Shown here: positions 1-7,459 of the stretch, piece after piece
How the letters are laid out: each line of letters starts with the position of its first letter
How positions within the stretch are numbered: position 1 is the first letter of the stretch
NCBI RefSeq assembly: GCF_029023725.1
Contig: NZ_CP119075.1
Location: 5,327,501-5,391,500 of the forward strand
DNA: 64,000 nt
Reading direction: 5' to 3'
Origin: Synoicihabitans lomoniglobus
Lineage (GTDB): Bacteria; Verrucomicrobiota; Verrucomicrobiia; Opitutales; Opitutaceae
Notes under the pieces: model-generated
The model's input: the letters and a program-made list of their open reading frames with translations, nothing else
Told to the model about the DNA's origin: nothing
Database searches by the model: none
Made by a program: the position numbers and the translations under genes

Positions 1-207
1 GAAGGGCGCGACCAGTGGGGGCGATCTACGGGTCCATGCGGGCAACGTTTCAATCCGCGCGCCCGTGAAGGGCGCGACTTAAGTAATTCGTTCAGCGACG
101 TTACGTCGTAGTTTCAATCCGCGCGCCCGTGAAGGGCGCGACTTCGAGCGCGGCCCGGCTGCAGGTGATCGATTTGTTTCAATCCGCGCGCCCGTGAAGG
201 GCGCGAC
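1..207 (-). CRISPR. Type I-C CRISPR array, leader-proximal end
   Basis: Three complete 32-bp repeats (47-78, 111-142, 176-207) and the last 12 bases of a fourth (1-12) flank spacers of 34 bp (13-46), 32 bp (79-110) and 33 bp (143-175). Read on the minus strand, each repeat has the stem CGCGCCC / GGGCGCG around a TTCAC loop and ends in the 11-nt tail CGGATTGAAAC, as in known type I-C repeats, so crRNA is read right to left. The repeats are identical where complete. The repeat at 176-207 is the leader-proximal one, so 143-175 is the newest spacer visible. The array runs off the left edge and its full length is unknown. None of the three spacers obviously matches the rest of the window by eye. 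Confidence 0.98.
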
Positions 208-392
208 TCGGGATTTCGAACTTATTGACTGTCAAAGAGCAAGGTTCGGGTTTGCGCGAACCTTCAAAATTAGGACTAGCGGGGACGCTGTGCGCGCAAA
301 TGGGACAACGAAAGATCCTACATCCGCGTCGTTTATGCGAATCGCGAACCGGCGGCGGATGGCGTGGCCGCTGGGGGTTCGCGGTTAGTTTC
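208..392 (-). promoter_or_regulatory. CRISPR leader between cas2 and the array
   Basis: This 185-bp stretch has no convincing gene and sits where a type I-C leader belongs. On the minus strand, just before the first repeat, it reads GCTCTTTGACAGTCAATAAG, which holds a TTTGACA-like element typical of leader promoters. An exact 8-bp inverted repeat, AAGGTTCG (241-248) and CGAACCTT (257-264), lies about 35-60 bp from the first repeat and could help integrase placement or bind a regulator. That role is inference. Small ORFs crossing the region run antisense into cas2 and look like shadows. Confidence 0.75.
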
Positions 393-683
393 TTATACCA
401 GCAGGGGGCCGTCGATGTCGTAGCCGGCTTTGGCTCCGTGGTGATCGACTTTGCGCTGCCAGTTGGACCCGAGGTGGTAAAATCGCAGGCTGTCGTGACG
501 AGGGTCAATCAGGTCGATGAGCTTTTGTTTCAACAGCACGAATTGGGCGGGGTCGAGTTGACATTCGAAGACGGAGTTTTGCACGCGTTGGCCACGATCC
601 TTGCAGGCTTTCGCTACCCGGCGCAGGCGTTTGGTGCCGGATGGGGTGCTGGTGGCGACGTCGTAGGTGATGAGCACATACAT
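393..683 (-). CDS. cas2: CRISPR-associated endonuclease Cas2 (type I-C)
   Basis: 96 residues, the normal Cas2 length. The N-terminus MYVLITYDV carries the conserved aspartate of the ferredoxin-like fold, followed by [21 protein letters not shown], split here only by spacing, which matches the family's R-R-V...G-x-R-x-Q-x-S-V-F-E pattern. Cas2 dimers bridge two Cas1 dimers in the complex that inserts new spacers at the leader end of the array. It is the last cas gene before the leader and starts 27 bp after the cas1 stop, so it is read from the same transcript as cas1. Confidence 0.97.
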   Translation of the reverse strand: MYVLITYDVATSTPSGTKRLRRVAKACKDRGQRVQNSVFECQLDPAQFVLLKQKLIDLIDPRHDSLRFYHLGSNWQRKVDHHGAKAGYDIDGPLLV

Positions 684-710
684 AACAGTAGGGGCGGTGG
701 GGAAATTAAA

Positions 711-1751
711 TTATTTCAAAAGGAAGGCGGGATAGGCGTCGAGGTCGCCGCGGAGATGCCGGGCCAGGAGGCGGGCTTGCAGATGCGGGAGCAGCCCCCA
801 GGTGGTTTTCTCGTCCAGAAACGGATGGCGCAGTTCGGCGGCTTTGCGTTCCTGCCACGAGACGAGCACAGTTTTGCGCGAGTCTTCTTTAAGCGTGACC
901 GCCCCGGTTTCCTGAGTGACGAAATCCGCGCTGGTCAATTGGCGTCGGTTGATAAGCGTGAGCGCAAGGCGGTCAGCGATGACGGCGCGAAACTCTTCCA
1001 TGAGGTCGAGGGCGAGCCCGGCCCGACCGGGGCGGTCGCGATGAAGGAAGCCCACGGCGGCATCGAGCCCGGACGCTTCACAGGCTGAGCGCAGGTCGTG
1101 AGCGAGCAGGCTGTAGAGAAAGGAGAGGAGGGCGTTTATGGGATCGAGCGGGGGGCGGCGCGAGCGGGTGGTGAACCGAAAGGTGGGCCCGTCGATCGTG
1201 AGCAAGTGGTTGAACGCTTGGAAATAGGTGTCGGCCCCATCGCCCTCGACGCCGCGCAGAGCGTCAAGATCGGTGGCGGTGAGTGCGGCCTCGATCCGGT
1301 GGGCGAGGTGGGCGGCCGCGGTGGTGAGGGCGGCGTGCCGGTCGGGTTTTTCGGTGCCATGGTCGCGGGCTCCGCGGAGGAGGACTTGGCGGGAGTTGGC
1401 GAGTTTGGCCGCGACGCAATGGCGGGCGATGGCCAGGGAGGAGTCCGGGTCGTCTGCGGCGCGGTATTGGGTGCGGCGGAGGAGCACGTTGCCGGGGGAA
1501 AAGCCTTGGGCAGTGGCTTGGAAACGGCCGTGACCATCGCAGAATGACAAGGTGACGCCTTGGCGGGAGCAGGTTGCCATGAGTTGCGGGGAGCAGCCGA
1601 TGGACCAGCCGAACGTGACGATGCCATCGAGGTTGTGCAGGGGCACGCGCAGCTTGGTTTCCTTGGCATGGCGCACGGCGACGCTCTCGCCGTCCTGCTG
1701 AAGGTAGCTGTCGTCGAGGGTGACGTAGAGCGTGTTCAAATGCTTACGCAT
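711..1751 (-). CDS. cas1: CRISPR-associated integrase Cas1 (type I-C)
   Basis: 346 residues, typical for subtype I-C Cas1. The beta-rich N-terminal domain (about 1-90) opens with MRKHLNTLYVT. The helical C-terminal domain carries the metal-binding residues: Glu about 169 in RGVEGDGAD, His about 237 in GFLHRDRPGR and Asp about 249 in LALDLMEEFR. With Cas2 it integrates new spacers. The ATG lies at the edge of an AT-rich repeat cluster (1750-1890) that separates it from the four-helix-bundle gene, so its original ribosome binding region may have been altered by the repeats. Confidence 0.97.
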   Translation of the reverse strand: MRKHLNTLYVTLDDSYLQQDGESVAVRHAKETKLRVPLHNLDGIVTFGWSIGCSPQLMATCSRQGVTLSFCDGHGRFQATAQGFSPGNVLLRRTQYRAADDPDSSLAIARHCVAAKLANSRQVLLRGARDHGTEKPDRHAALTTAAAHLAHRIEAALTATDLDALRGVEGDGADTYFQAFNHLLTIDGPTFRFTTRSRRPPLDPINALLSFLYSLLAHDLRSACEASGLDAAVGFLHRDRPGRAGLALDLMEEFRAVIADRLALTLINRRQLTSADFVTQETGAVTLKEDSRKTVLVSWQERKAAELRHPFLDEKTTWGLLPHLQARLLARHLRGDLDAYPAFLLK

Positions 1752-1890
1752 TTGGATTTGAGATGGGGGATTTCAAATTTGAGAGAGGGGACGGCTGGGG
1801 GAGATTTGGGATTTCATATTTGAGATTTCAGAGGGGGAGGAGGCGGCGGCGGTGTGTGTGATCTTGGATCTGAGATTTCAAATATCAGCG
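1750..1890. repeat. AT-rich GATTTGAGATTTCAAA-type repeat cluster between cas1 and the four-helix gene
   Basis: Three imperfect copies of a motif built from GATTTGAGATTTCAAATTTG lie at about 1750-1785, 1802-1834 and 1861-1890, separated by G-rich bases. The same motif recurs at about 2116-2150, 2447-2483 and 3110-3140, all between or inside cas4, the four-helix gene and cas1. It is nearly self-complementary (TTTGAGAT / ATTTCAAA) and stands out by low GC. Its confinement to this part of the cas operon suggests local spread by slippage or recombination. I cannot say whether it is mobile. Confidence 0.8.
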
Positions 1891-1908
1891 GGGGATTGAG
1901 AGTGGTGA

Positions 1909-2430
1909 TTACGTCGGACGATTGTCGGGGTGCTGGGGGTGATCGGGTGGAAGGTGTTGTGCGAGGAGGGTTTGGAAGTCGGCGGCTCCGTCGCGGTGCT
2001 GTTGGCGGCGTTCGTAGTCGCGACGGGTTTGGTCATTGAGATGACGCGGACCGGTGATGTCGGAGTTCTGCAGGGATGCGGCCCAGGCTCCGAGTTGGCG
2101 GGAGCAGGATTCGGCCAGGGATTTGAGATTTGAAATTTCAGATTTGAGATGCGCGAGGGCGGGGCGGCGTTCGAAGAAACAGAGCATGGAACGGACTTCG
2201 CCAGCGGAGCCGCGCGCGATGTAGAGGAAGGCGAGGAGTTCTTTGGTGGTGCCGCGTTCGAAGCCTTCGGCGATGTTGTTGGAGACGGAGAGGGAGGCGC
2301 GATCAAGTTGGTCGCGTTTGGACCACGTGAGATGGTCCTTGGCGGCGGCGAGGAAGTCTTCACAACGCTCGGCCAGGGTGATGGCCTGGCGCCAGACGGG
2401 AAGGTCTTCGAAACGTTGATAGGTGGACAT
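1909..2430 (-). CDS. Four-helix-bundle protein (23S rRNA-IVS / S23-like family) inside the cas operon
   Basis: 173 residues. The start MSTYQRFEDLPVWRQAITLA and the central LDRASLSVSNNIAEGFERGT are the hallmark of the four helix bundle family first seen in 23S rRNA intervening sequences and related to the Avd accessory proteins of diversity-generating retroelements. It lies between cas4 and cas1 in the same orientation, which is not a canonical Cas position. The segment LKSEISNLKS (about residue 95) is encoded by a copy of the local AT-rich repeat, so the repeat has entered the reading frame. The roughly 60 residues after it are polar and low in similarity to the family and may be out-of-family sequence gained by the insertion. 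Function in this family is unproven; nucleic-acid binding is suspected. Confidence 0.85.
   Translation of the reverse strand: MSTYQRFEDLPVWRQAITLAERCEDFLAAAKDHLTWSKRDQLDRASLSVSNNIAEGFERGTTKELLAFLYIARGSAGEVRSMLCFFERRPALAHLKSEISNLKSLAESCSRQLGAWAASLQNSDITGPRHLNDQTRRDYERRQQHRDGAADFQTLLAQHLPPDHPQHPDNRPT
2116..2150. repeat. AT-rich repeat copy inside the four-helix gene
   Basis: A copy of the GATTTGAGATTTGAAATTTC motif lies within the coding region of the four-helix-bundle gene, read in frame as part of LKSEISNLKS. The same motif flanks the gene on both sides. Confidence 0.8.
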
Positions 2431-2446
2431 GAGCGGGCGAAGGGGA

Positions 2447-2483
2447 ATTTGAGATTTGAAACGTCAGATCTGAGATTTGAGGG
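2447..2483. repeat. AT-rich repeat copy at the cas4 3' end
   Basis: Another copy (AATTTGAGATTTGAAACGTC and neighbours) spans the gap upstream of the four-helix gene and the end of cas4. It supplies the last Cas4 codons, giving the C-terminus SLKSQI, and the stop codon. Confidence 0.8.
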
Positions 2484-3102
2484 AGGCTTGGAGTCGGCGG
2501 ACAAACCAAGAGGTGGTGTCGCTTTGGTGAGCGAGGGCGTCGGGGAGACAAAGATCGATCAACGAGCAGGCATCGCATTTGGGTTCGCGCACGGCAGCGG
2601 GCGTGCGTCGGGAGCGGATGAGTTGGTGGAGTTCGCGGGCGGCCTCGGTGGTGCGAGCACGTAGGGAATCATCGAATACGACTTCGGTGCGACGGCGGCG
2701 CTGACCGTAGTAGAGGGCTCCGGCGGGGATGGTGCTTTGGCGCATCTCTTCAAGGCACATCGCCTGGGCGCAGAGTTGGATGCGATCGCAGTCGTTGGAC
2801 TTGGGTTTACCGCGTTTGTATTCAACGGGGATGATCGTGCCATCGCGATGGAACTCGATGATATCGGCGATACCGCGCAGGCCGAGCACGCGGGAGCTCA
2901 GATAGAGGGAACGGGTGATGCGCACGCCGGGGCGTGATTCGTGTTTGGGGGTGTGGGCGCGCTCGTGGAGAACCTGACCCTGGGCGGTGAGATGGTTATC
3001 GGCCCAGAGTTGCTCGTTATGAATGAGCGCACACTGGCGGGGGCAGAAGAGCAGATGTTGCAACGCCGAGATCGGGAGGAGGTCGGTCTCGGCGTAGGAC
3101 AT
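2464..3102 (-). CDS. cas4: CRISPR-associated exonuclease Cas4 (type I-C)
   Basis: 212 residues, normal for stand-alone Cas4. RecB-like nuclease core: GIADIIEFH and PVEYKRGKPK give the D...E-x-K active site near residues 78-98. Four iron-sulfur cysteines are visible: C20 and C24 in FCPRQC, and the pair in CDACSLIDLC near residue 176-183. Cas4 works with Cas1-Cas2 to trim prespacers and select the PAM, here expected to be TTC. It starts 57 bp after the preceding small gene, with an AT-rich repeat (3110-3140) in between. Its last residues, SLKSQI, are encoded by another repeat copy, so the native C-terminus may have been replaced. Confidence 0.96.
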   Translation of the reverse strand: MSYAETDLLPISALQHLLFCPRQCALIHNEQLWADNHLTAQGQVLHERAHTPKHESRPGVRITRSLYLSSRVLGLRGIADIIEFHRDGTIIPVEYKRGKPKSNDCDRIQLCAQAMCLEEMRQSTIPAGALYYGQRRRRTEVVFDDSLRARTTEAARELHQLIRSRRTPAAVREPKCDACSLIDLCLPDALAHQSDTTSWFVRRLQASLKSQI

Positions 3103-3109
3103 GGTCGGT

Positions 3110-3140
3110 TATTTGAAATGAGGGATTTCAGATTTGGGAT
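3110..3140. repeat. AT-rich repeat copy upstream of cas4
   Basis: ATTTGAAATGAGGGATTTCA and following bases lie just upstream of the cas4 start. This is a diverged copy of the motif that clusters at 1750-1890. Confidence 0.7.
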
Positions 3141-3159
3141 GGGAGGGGCAGGGGAGACG

Positions 3160-3504
3160 CTACAGCTGCTCCAGGGGGTCTATCGGCGGGCGATTTCCCG
3201 CTGATCTAGTCTGTTGCCAACGTTCCAGAGACACAAATACGGGACTCTCCGTGTCGGGCTGGGTTTGGTCTTCAAATACCCACCAGCCTTGAGCGATCTC
3301 TGCCAATTGGCGGCATTCACGGCTCGTGTTGAAAATGAATGGATTTTCGGCGGGAGCGTTCGGTGGCTCAGCGGCTTCCCAAAGTTCCCATTCGAGACCA
3401 TGCAGCCAGCTTGCGCAGAAACCATCCTGAGAATATTCCTGCATTTTGTAGAGCAGAAGCTCACGGGCGAGTTCCTGTCTGTTGGGGTGCTCCGATGCGG
3501 ACAT
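3160..3504 (-). CDS. Small unknown protein coupled to cas7
   Basis: 114 residues, acidic and rich in tryptophan. The N-terminal half, ARELLLYKMQEYSQDGFCAS followed by WLHGLEWELWE, resembles small uncharacterised bacterial proteins with an EYS...CAGWL...LE..LW pattern, but I cannot name a family. It starts only 2 bp after the cas7 stop, so it is almost surely co-translated with cas7 and lies in the cas operon before cas4. It is not one of the standard type I-C proteins. It could be an accessory Cas protein, a small subunit substitute or a passenger. Confidence 0.75.
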   Translation of the reverse strand: MSASEHPNRQELARELLLYKMQEYSQDGFCASWLHGLEWELWEAAEPPNAPAENPFIFNTSRECRQLAEIAQGWWVFEDQTQPDTESPVFVSLERWQQTRSAGNRPPIDPLEQL

Positions 3505-3506
3505 AT

Positions 3507-4454
3507 TCAGATACGCCGAATGAGGCTGATGCCGTTGCCGAGGTCCTTGGCATCGCCGAGTTTTACGACATCATCGAGAGGTTGACCGTCGAAGGTGATA
3601 CGAGCGGCGTAGTCGGTGAAGGCGCGGGGTGGTTTACCGTCCGTTGCGGGGGATTTTTCGAAAGGCTCGATTTGAAGACGATCGAAAAGGGTGTGGCTGG
3701 GGGCCTTGCCGAGAGCTGAATCGTGTTTGAAAACGAGGAGAGCGCGGGGAGCCATGCTGCCGGCGGGGCGAGCGGCGGATTGGTCGAACTGGAAGGCGTT
3801 TTCGAGAGCTTGGAAAAAGAGTTCGAGGTCGTCTTCGTTGAAGCCCGTTTGGTCGGCGAGGAAGGGATTAACGAAGCCGTGGGTGCGGTAGAGTCCGTAA
3901 GGGACGGTAAATTTGCGGCCCATGGTGCGGTTGTCGCCTTGCTGGGCTTCGGCTTCCTTTTCGGTGGCGACGGCCATGCGGGTTATGGCGTGTTCGCTGA
4001 CAACGATGGGGTCGATCGAACGCGAGAATCCGAGTTGGATGGGGCCGCGAACCTGGCCGCAGTTGACGGCGATGCTCATGACGGCACCAAAGGTGCGGAT
4101 GTCGTAGAAATTTTGACACATCCACTGGCGTGCGGCTTCGACTTTCTCGCCACTTCCTTTGCGTTTCCCGGCTTTGGTTTCACTTGGCTCCTCACCTTCT
4201 TTTCTGAGGGCTTGGTAAGCCTTCTCATGGGCGCGAATGAGGACGGCTTTTTCTTTGACGTAAATGTCGAAACCGGGGTCGTCCTTTTTAACGACTTCCA
4301 CGAAGTTGCGGACTTTGCGTTTGAGGCAGACATCGGTGATGAGGCCTTGGTTGGTTTCAGTATCAACGCGAGGGAGGTTGCCGGCATCGGGATCGCCGTT
4401 GGGATTGGCATCCTGGGCGTCGAAAAGGTAGATGAAGTCGTAGCGATTTTTCAT
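3507..4454 (-). CDS. cas7: Cas7c (Csd2), Cascade backbone subunit
   Basis: 315 residues, slightly long for Csd2. The N-terminus [20 protein letters not shown] followed by [11 protein letters not shown] is the signature of type I-C Cas7, and [20 protein letters not shown] the typical central segment. Several copies wrap the crRNA; thumb loops of Cas7 disrupt pairing at every sixth guide base, which is directly relevant to the vapC target site described at 7396. It lies 41 bp after cas8c and runs directly into the small gene at 3504. Confidence 0.97.
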   Translation of the reverse strand: MKNRYDFIYLFDAQDANPNGDPDAGNLPRVDTETNQGLITDVCLKRKVRNFVEVVKKDDPGFDIYVKEKAVLIRAHEKAYQALRKEGEEPSETKAGKRKGSGEKVEAARQWMCQNFYDIRTFGAVMSIAVNCGQVRGPIQLGFSRSIDPIVVSEHAITRMAVATEKEAEAQQGDNRTMGRKFTVPYGLYRTHGFVNPFLADQTGFNEDDLELFFQALENAFQFDQSAARPAGSMAPRALLVFKHDSALGKAPSHTLFDRLQIEPFEKSPATDGKPPRAFTDYAARITFDGQPLDDVVKLGDAKDLGNGISLIRRI

Positions 4455-4495
4455 GGTAGGGGAGCGTGAGATTGAGGACTTAAAATGGAGCGGAA

Positions 4496-6280
4496 TCAGG
4501 CGACAGTTGCTTCTTTGGTTTTGGTCGGATAAAAGGCTTTGCGCTGGTGGTAGTAGCCGAGGGCGAACTGGGCTTGACCTTGCAGGTTGAGGTGGGATGG
4601 AAAGTCCTGAACGGAATCTAGGATTTCCTGGACGAGCTTTTCTCGCACGATCTTGCCACCGATCGGTAATTTGCCGAGGTGGTGCGGATAGAGGCGGAGG
4701 AGGCGGCCGAAGACCGCGCGAGGCGTCGCGGAGGCGCTGCTGTAGAAGCGCTCACGAATAGTGGCATTAAGGTCCGGGAGGGCGTCTTGCTGCGTTTTTT
4801 CGAGGGCTGCAAACAGGCGTCCGAGGCGGTAGCCAAGATTGACGTTGGTTTCGTCTAGCATGGGGGTGATGAGTTGGTGGTGATTTCGGATTAGCCAGGC
4901 TTTGAGCACGGCGACTTTGAGATAGGAGACTTCGCGTTCGGCGCGGATACGGTTGATGACGGCGGTGATGAGCGAATCGGGGTAAGGCGTGCCGAGGACG
5001 ATGGCACGCATGAGGGCACCGCCGAGGAGAGGTGGGATACCGTCGGCATCACGGGAGGTTTGGCGCAGGAGCTGGTAGACGGTCGGGGTGACGGGTTCGG
5101 GGTTTTTGGAATTTGTTTCGTCCCATTGGCGGACGAGGGAGAGTTGCTGGAGGTGGAGTTTTAGTTTGGTGATGAGTTCTCCGAGCTCCCCGGTGTGCCA
5201 AAAGCGGACGGAGAGGCGGGACGCGTTGGGCGAGAGGCCGAGAATGTAGTAGGGAACCGTCGGGTCGCCGAGGTCGTCGCGTCCGAGTATGCCTTGGGAT
5301 ATTTTTTTTAGGAGATCGTGGACGCGGTTTTTGGTCGCGGTGTCTTCGGCTTCCGGGACGCCGGACATCATCCAAGGGAAGAGGGTTTCGGCGGTGGTCG
5401 CTGCGGCGGTCCAGAAGACTGTGGTGGCATCGCCAATGCGGAAACGGCGCTCTTTACGGGCAAGGAGCCAGTTCAGCGCGTTGCAGTAAGCGAACGCGGC
5501 GGTCTCGCTGACGGGAGAGTTATCGCCCTGTTCTTTGCTGAACGACTCGACCGATTTGAGATTAAAGGAGACGAGCTTGGCTCCCGAGCTTTGAGCGCCG
5601 GCGACGCTTTTGATGGCAGGGTCGTGAGTGGCCGCAGTGGGTGCGGGTTTGCCCGTGACGAGACAAAAGCTGGTTTCCCCTGCCGAAGAGATGGTGTTTT
5701 GTTCGTTCCACCAACGCGAGACGGCGGGAGCTTGATGGACATATTTGAGGCTGCCCGAGATTTGGAAAACACCGAAACCGGATATGATTTCCTGGAGCAT
5801 AGGATGGTCGGCGGCTTGGTCGGGAGACCATGATTCGAGGAAGCGGCAGACGCTGGAGAAGTGAGGATCAGCGATGAGTGTTTCGGTTTCGAGATGGCGC
5901 GTCTTGAAGGCGTCGAACGAGGCGAGCGTTCGGATTCTTTCCTTTTCACGGGCGGCCTCGGACTTCTTCGGGTCTTCGGGTTTGAATCCGAGCATGTAGC
6001 CGGTGTTGTCCCAGAGGAAACAGGGGTTGAGTCCTTGGCCGGGAGGTTTGGACTGGCCGGGGACAAGAAGGGAAAGGGGGCGCACGGTTTTCTTTTCTTT
6101 GCCGTTTTTTCCGATCTCGATGGTTTCCGTGCGGCAGGGAACGATTTCAATGAGGGAGCCATCTGCTTTGATGATGACGCAGAAGCTGATGTTCTGGAGG
6201 CTGTAGCCGGGAGTGGGCAGCCCGTTTTGCGGGTCTTCAGCGAGCCGGTTATAGAGCTGATGGAGAGATTGCAGGATCAT
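4496..6280 (-). CDS. cas8c: Cas8c (Csd1), large Cascade subunit
   Basis: 594 residues, the expected Csd1 size. Recognisable segments include [17 protein letters not shown] at the N-terminus, [20 protein letters not shown] (about 205-225) and the family-typical [14 protein letters not shown] end ([13 protein letters not shown] near the C-terminus). Cas8c recognises the PAM and supports R-loop formation; type I-C genomes also use an internal start to make a Cas11-like small subunit, which I could not pinpoint here. It begins 6 bp after the cas5c stop, so the two are coupled. Confidence 0.96.
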   Translation of the reverse strand: MILQSLHQLYNRLAEDPQNGLPTPGYSLQNISFCVIIKADGSLIEIVPCRTETIEIGKNGKEKKTVRPLSLLVPGQSKPPGQGLNPCFLWDNTGYMLGFKPEDPKKSEAAREKERIRTLASFDAFKTRHLETETLIADPHFSSVCRFLESWSPDQAADHPMLQEIISGFGVFQISGSLKYVHQAPAVSRWWNEQNTISSAGETSFCLVTGKPAPTAATHDPAIKSVAGAQSSGAKLVSFNLKSVESFSKEQGDNSPVSETAAFAYCNALNWLLARKERRFRIGDATTVFWTAAATTAETLFPWMMSGVPEAEDTATKNRVHDLLKKISQGILGRDDLGDPTVPYYILGLSPNASRLSVRFWHTGELGELITKLKLHLQQLSLVRQWDETNSKNPEPVTPTVYQLLRQTSRDADGIPPLLGGALMRAIVLGTPYPDSLITAVINRIRAEREVSYLKVAVLKAWLIRNHHQLITPMLDETNVNLGYRLGRLFAALEKTQQDALPDLNATIRERFYSSASATPRAVFGRLLRLYPHHLGKLPIGGKIVREKLVQEILDSVQDFPSHLNLQGQAQFALGYYHQRKAFYPTKTKEATVA

Positions 6281-6286
6281 GGCAGC

Positions 6287-7036
6287 TCAGGCGGTGGCGG
6301 ATTGGAGGGGCGGGACGGTGACGATGCCGTTTTCGAGTTGAGCGTGAAAGAAGCGGGGCTCGGTGCGGACGCGTTTTCCTCGACCGGTGAGAAAGCTGTC
6401 TTTGGCTTTTTTATCGGCAGGTAGGTAAGAGAGATCGTGGAGCATCCAGCCTAGTTCTTTGTTGAGCTGTTCAGGGGGGAGTTCGCATGCCGGTAATGGG
6501 TCTCCATCTTCGATGAGGGAGAAGCGGGCGGGAAATTCGCGATTGCCCAGACACGGCTGGTGAAAGCATTGGCCGCCTCGGGCCCGGCGTTTGAAGACAT
6601 CGAGGTGCTTGCCCGCGCAGTCGTTGGCGGGAAGTTCGGGCCCGCCCCGCTCGAAGCGGTAATCAAGGATATCGAAATGGGCTTCGATCACGTAGGCGAT
6701 GTCGCGCAGGAGGGTTGAGGCGCGTTGCTGGCGAGTCTTAGGATCATCCGCTATGATTCCGGGGAGCACGACTATGTCTCCGTTCATGGCTGCGGCGGTC
6801 GGGGCGCTGGCTTTGGCTCCGACTTCGTTGCGGCGGATATTGGTAAACCGGATGGGCTTGAGGACGTGAATGCGGTCGATGATCCATCGAATTTGGGGTT
6901 TCCAGTAGATGGCCTCGATGATGCCGCGCGCAGCGGAGGGGGTGATGATGTCGTAGGAGACACGCTCGACCTTCATCTCGGGTCGAGTGAAACAGGCGAA
7001 ATCGCCGCTGAGGTGAAGTTTGATGCCGTAGGACAT
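6287..7036 (-). CDS. cas5c: Cas5c (Cas5d), crRNA-processing endoribonuclease
   Basis: 249 residues. The N-terminus MSYGIKLHLSGDFACFTRPE, then KVERVSYDIITPSAARGIIE and AIYWKPQIRW, is diagnostic of type I-C Cas5. In this subtype Cas5c replaces Cas6: it cuts pre-crRNA at the 3' base of the repeat hairpin and keeps the resulting 11-nt 5' handle. That same handle sequence is preserved in the crRNA-like element at 7883-7989. It is the first gene of the cas5-8-7-4-1-2 run. Its start is divergent from vapB across only 47 bp. Confidence 0.97.
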   Translation of the reverse strand: MSYGIKLHLSGDFACFTRPEMKVERVSYDIITPSAARGIIEAIYWKPQIRWIIDRIHVLKPIRFTNIRRNEVGAKASAPTAAAMNGDIVVLPGIIADDPKTRQQRASTLLRDIAYVIEAHFDILDYRFERGGPELPANDCAGKHLDVFKRRARGGQCFHQPCLGNREFPARFSLIEDGDPLPACELPPEQLNKELGWMLHDLSYLPADKKAKDSFLTGRGKRVRTEPRFFHAQLENGIVTVPPLQSATA

Positions 7037-7083
7037 GGTTCTAAAATGATTGCATTTTGGATGTAAATTGCCTCTGTTGAGGC
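7037..7083. promoter_or_regulatory. Divergent cas5c/vapB promoter region with two inverted repeats
   Basis: Only 47 bp separate the divergent starts of cas5c and vapB. It contains an exact 6-bp inverted repeat AAAATG-ATTG-CATTTT (7043-7058) and a second, GCCTC-TGTT-GAGGC (7070-7083), that abuts the vapB ATG. Ribbon-helix-helix antitoxins normally bind such repeats at their own promoter. Here binding would also affect the cas5c promoter, so VapB may couple toxin and Cascade expression. Minus-strand TTTACA (near 7063-7068) is a possible -35 element. Promoter positions are weak calls. Confidence 0.55.
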
Positions 7084-7332
7084 ATGAAAACGATTACGAT
7101 TCGTGACGTTCCTGAGGATCTTCTTGCTGGGCTGAAACAAACGGCGAAGCGGAGCCGAAGGAGCTTGAATCAGCAGGTGTTGGTTTGTCTGGAAGAGGCG
7201 TGGGTGGGTAAAGGAGGCGGAGTCATGGGGAACGTGGAAGCGGAGCTCGCTGAAATCCGACTTCTCCGGGGGAATTCCAAACCGATGACGGCAGCGGAAA
7301 TCGATGCTGCGAAACGAGGCGGCCGAGCTTGA
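7084..7332 (+). CDS. VapB/FitA-like ribbon-helix-helix antitoxin
   Basis: 82 residues. MKTITIRDVPEDLLAGLKQT followed by AKRSRRSLNQQVLVCLEEA is the FitA/VapB ribbon-helix-helix DNA-binding domain, and the tail PMTAAEIDAAKRGGR is the usual toxin-binding peptide. Such proteins neutralise a cognate PIN toxin and repress their own operon. The cognate VapC lies downstream, but instead of the normal overlap there is a 127-bp gap. The gene is on the plus strand, opposite to all cas genes, splitting cas3 from cas5c. Confidence 0.88.
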   Translation: MKTITIRDVPEDLLAGLKQTAKRSRRSLNQQVLVCLEEAWVGKGGGVMGNVEAELAEIRLLRGNSKPMTAAEIDAAKRGGRA

Positions 7333-7395
7333 GGTCGAGGGGGCCGCGCATTCACGGGAGTAAGCTGATGGCAGAATGAGGTCAATCTATAAGTA

Positions 7396-7430
7396 TTCAT
7401 GTGATGTAATACTGAAATAACTTGATATGC
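7396..7430 (+). promoter_or_regulatory. Predicted Cascade target (TTC PAM plus partial protospacer) at the vapC promoter
   Basis: TTC at 7396-7398 is the type I-C PAM. The following bases 7399-7415 match the pseudo-spacer at 7930-7946 in 15 of 17 positions: ATGTG, TGTAA and ACTGA are identical, and the only differences are guide positions 6 and 12; position 18 also differs. In type I Cascade every sixth guide base is flipped out and not read, so the match is effectively perfect through position 17 and ends there. Beyond it there is little pairing, which favours binding without Cas3 cleavage. The site lies in the AT-rich gap just upstream of vapC, over candidate promoter elements (for example TTGATA at 7422-7427, TATGCT at 7426-7431). 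Confidence 0.85.
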
Positions 7431-7459
7431 TTTCAGTTTAGGTAACAAGATTGAGCCCG

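Noticed and set aside
7037..7083. A second target of the pseudo-spacer at the cas5c promoter
   Set aside because: By eye, neither strand has a TTC followed by ATGTG or a close variant.
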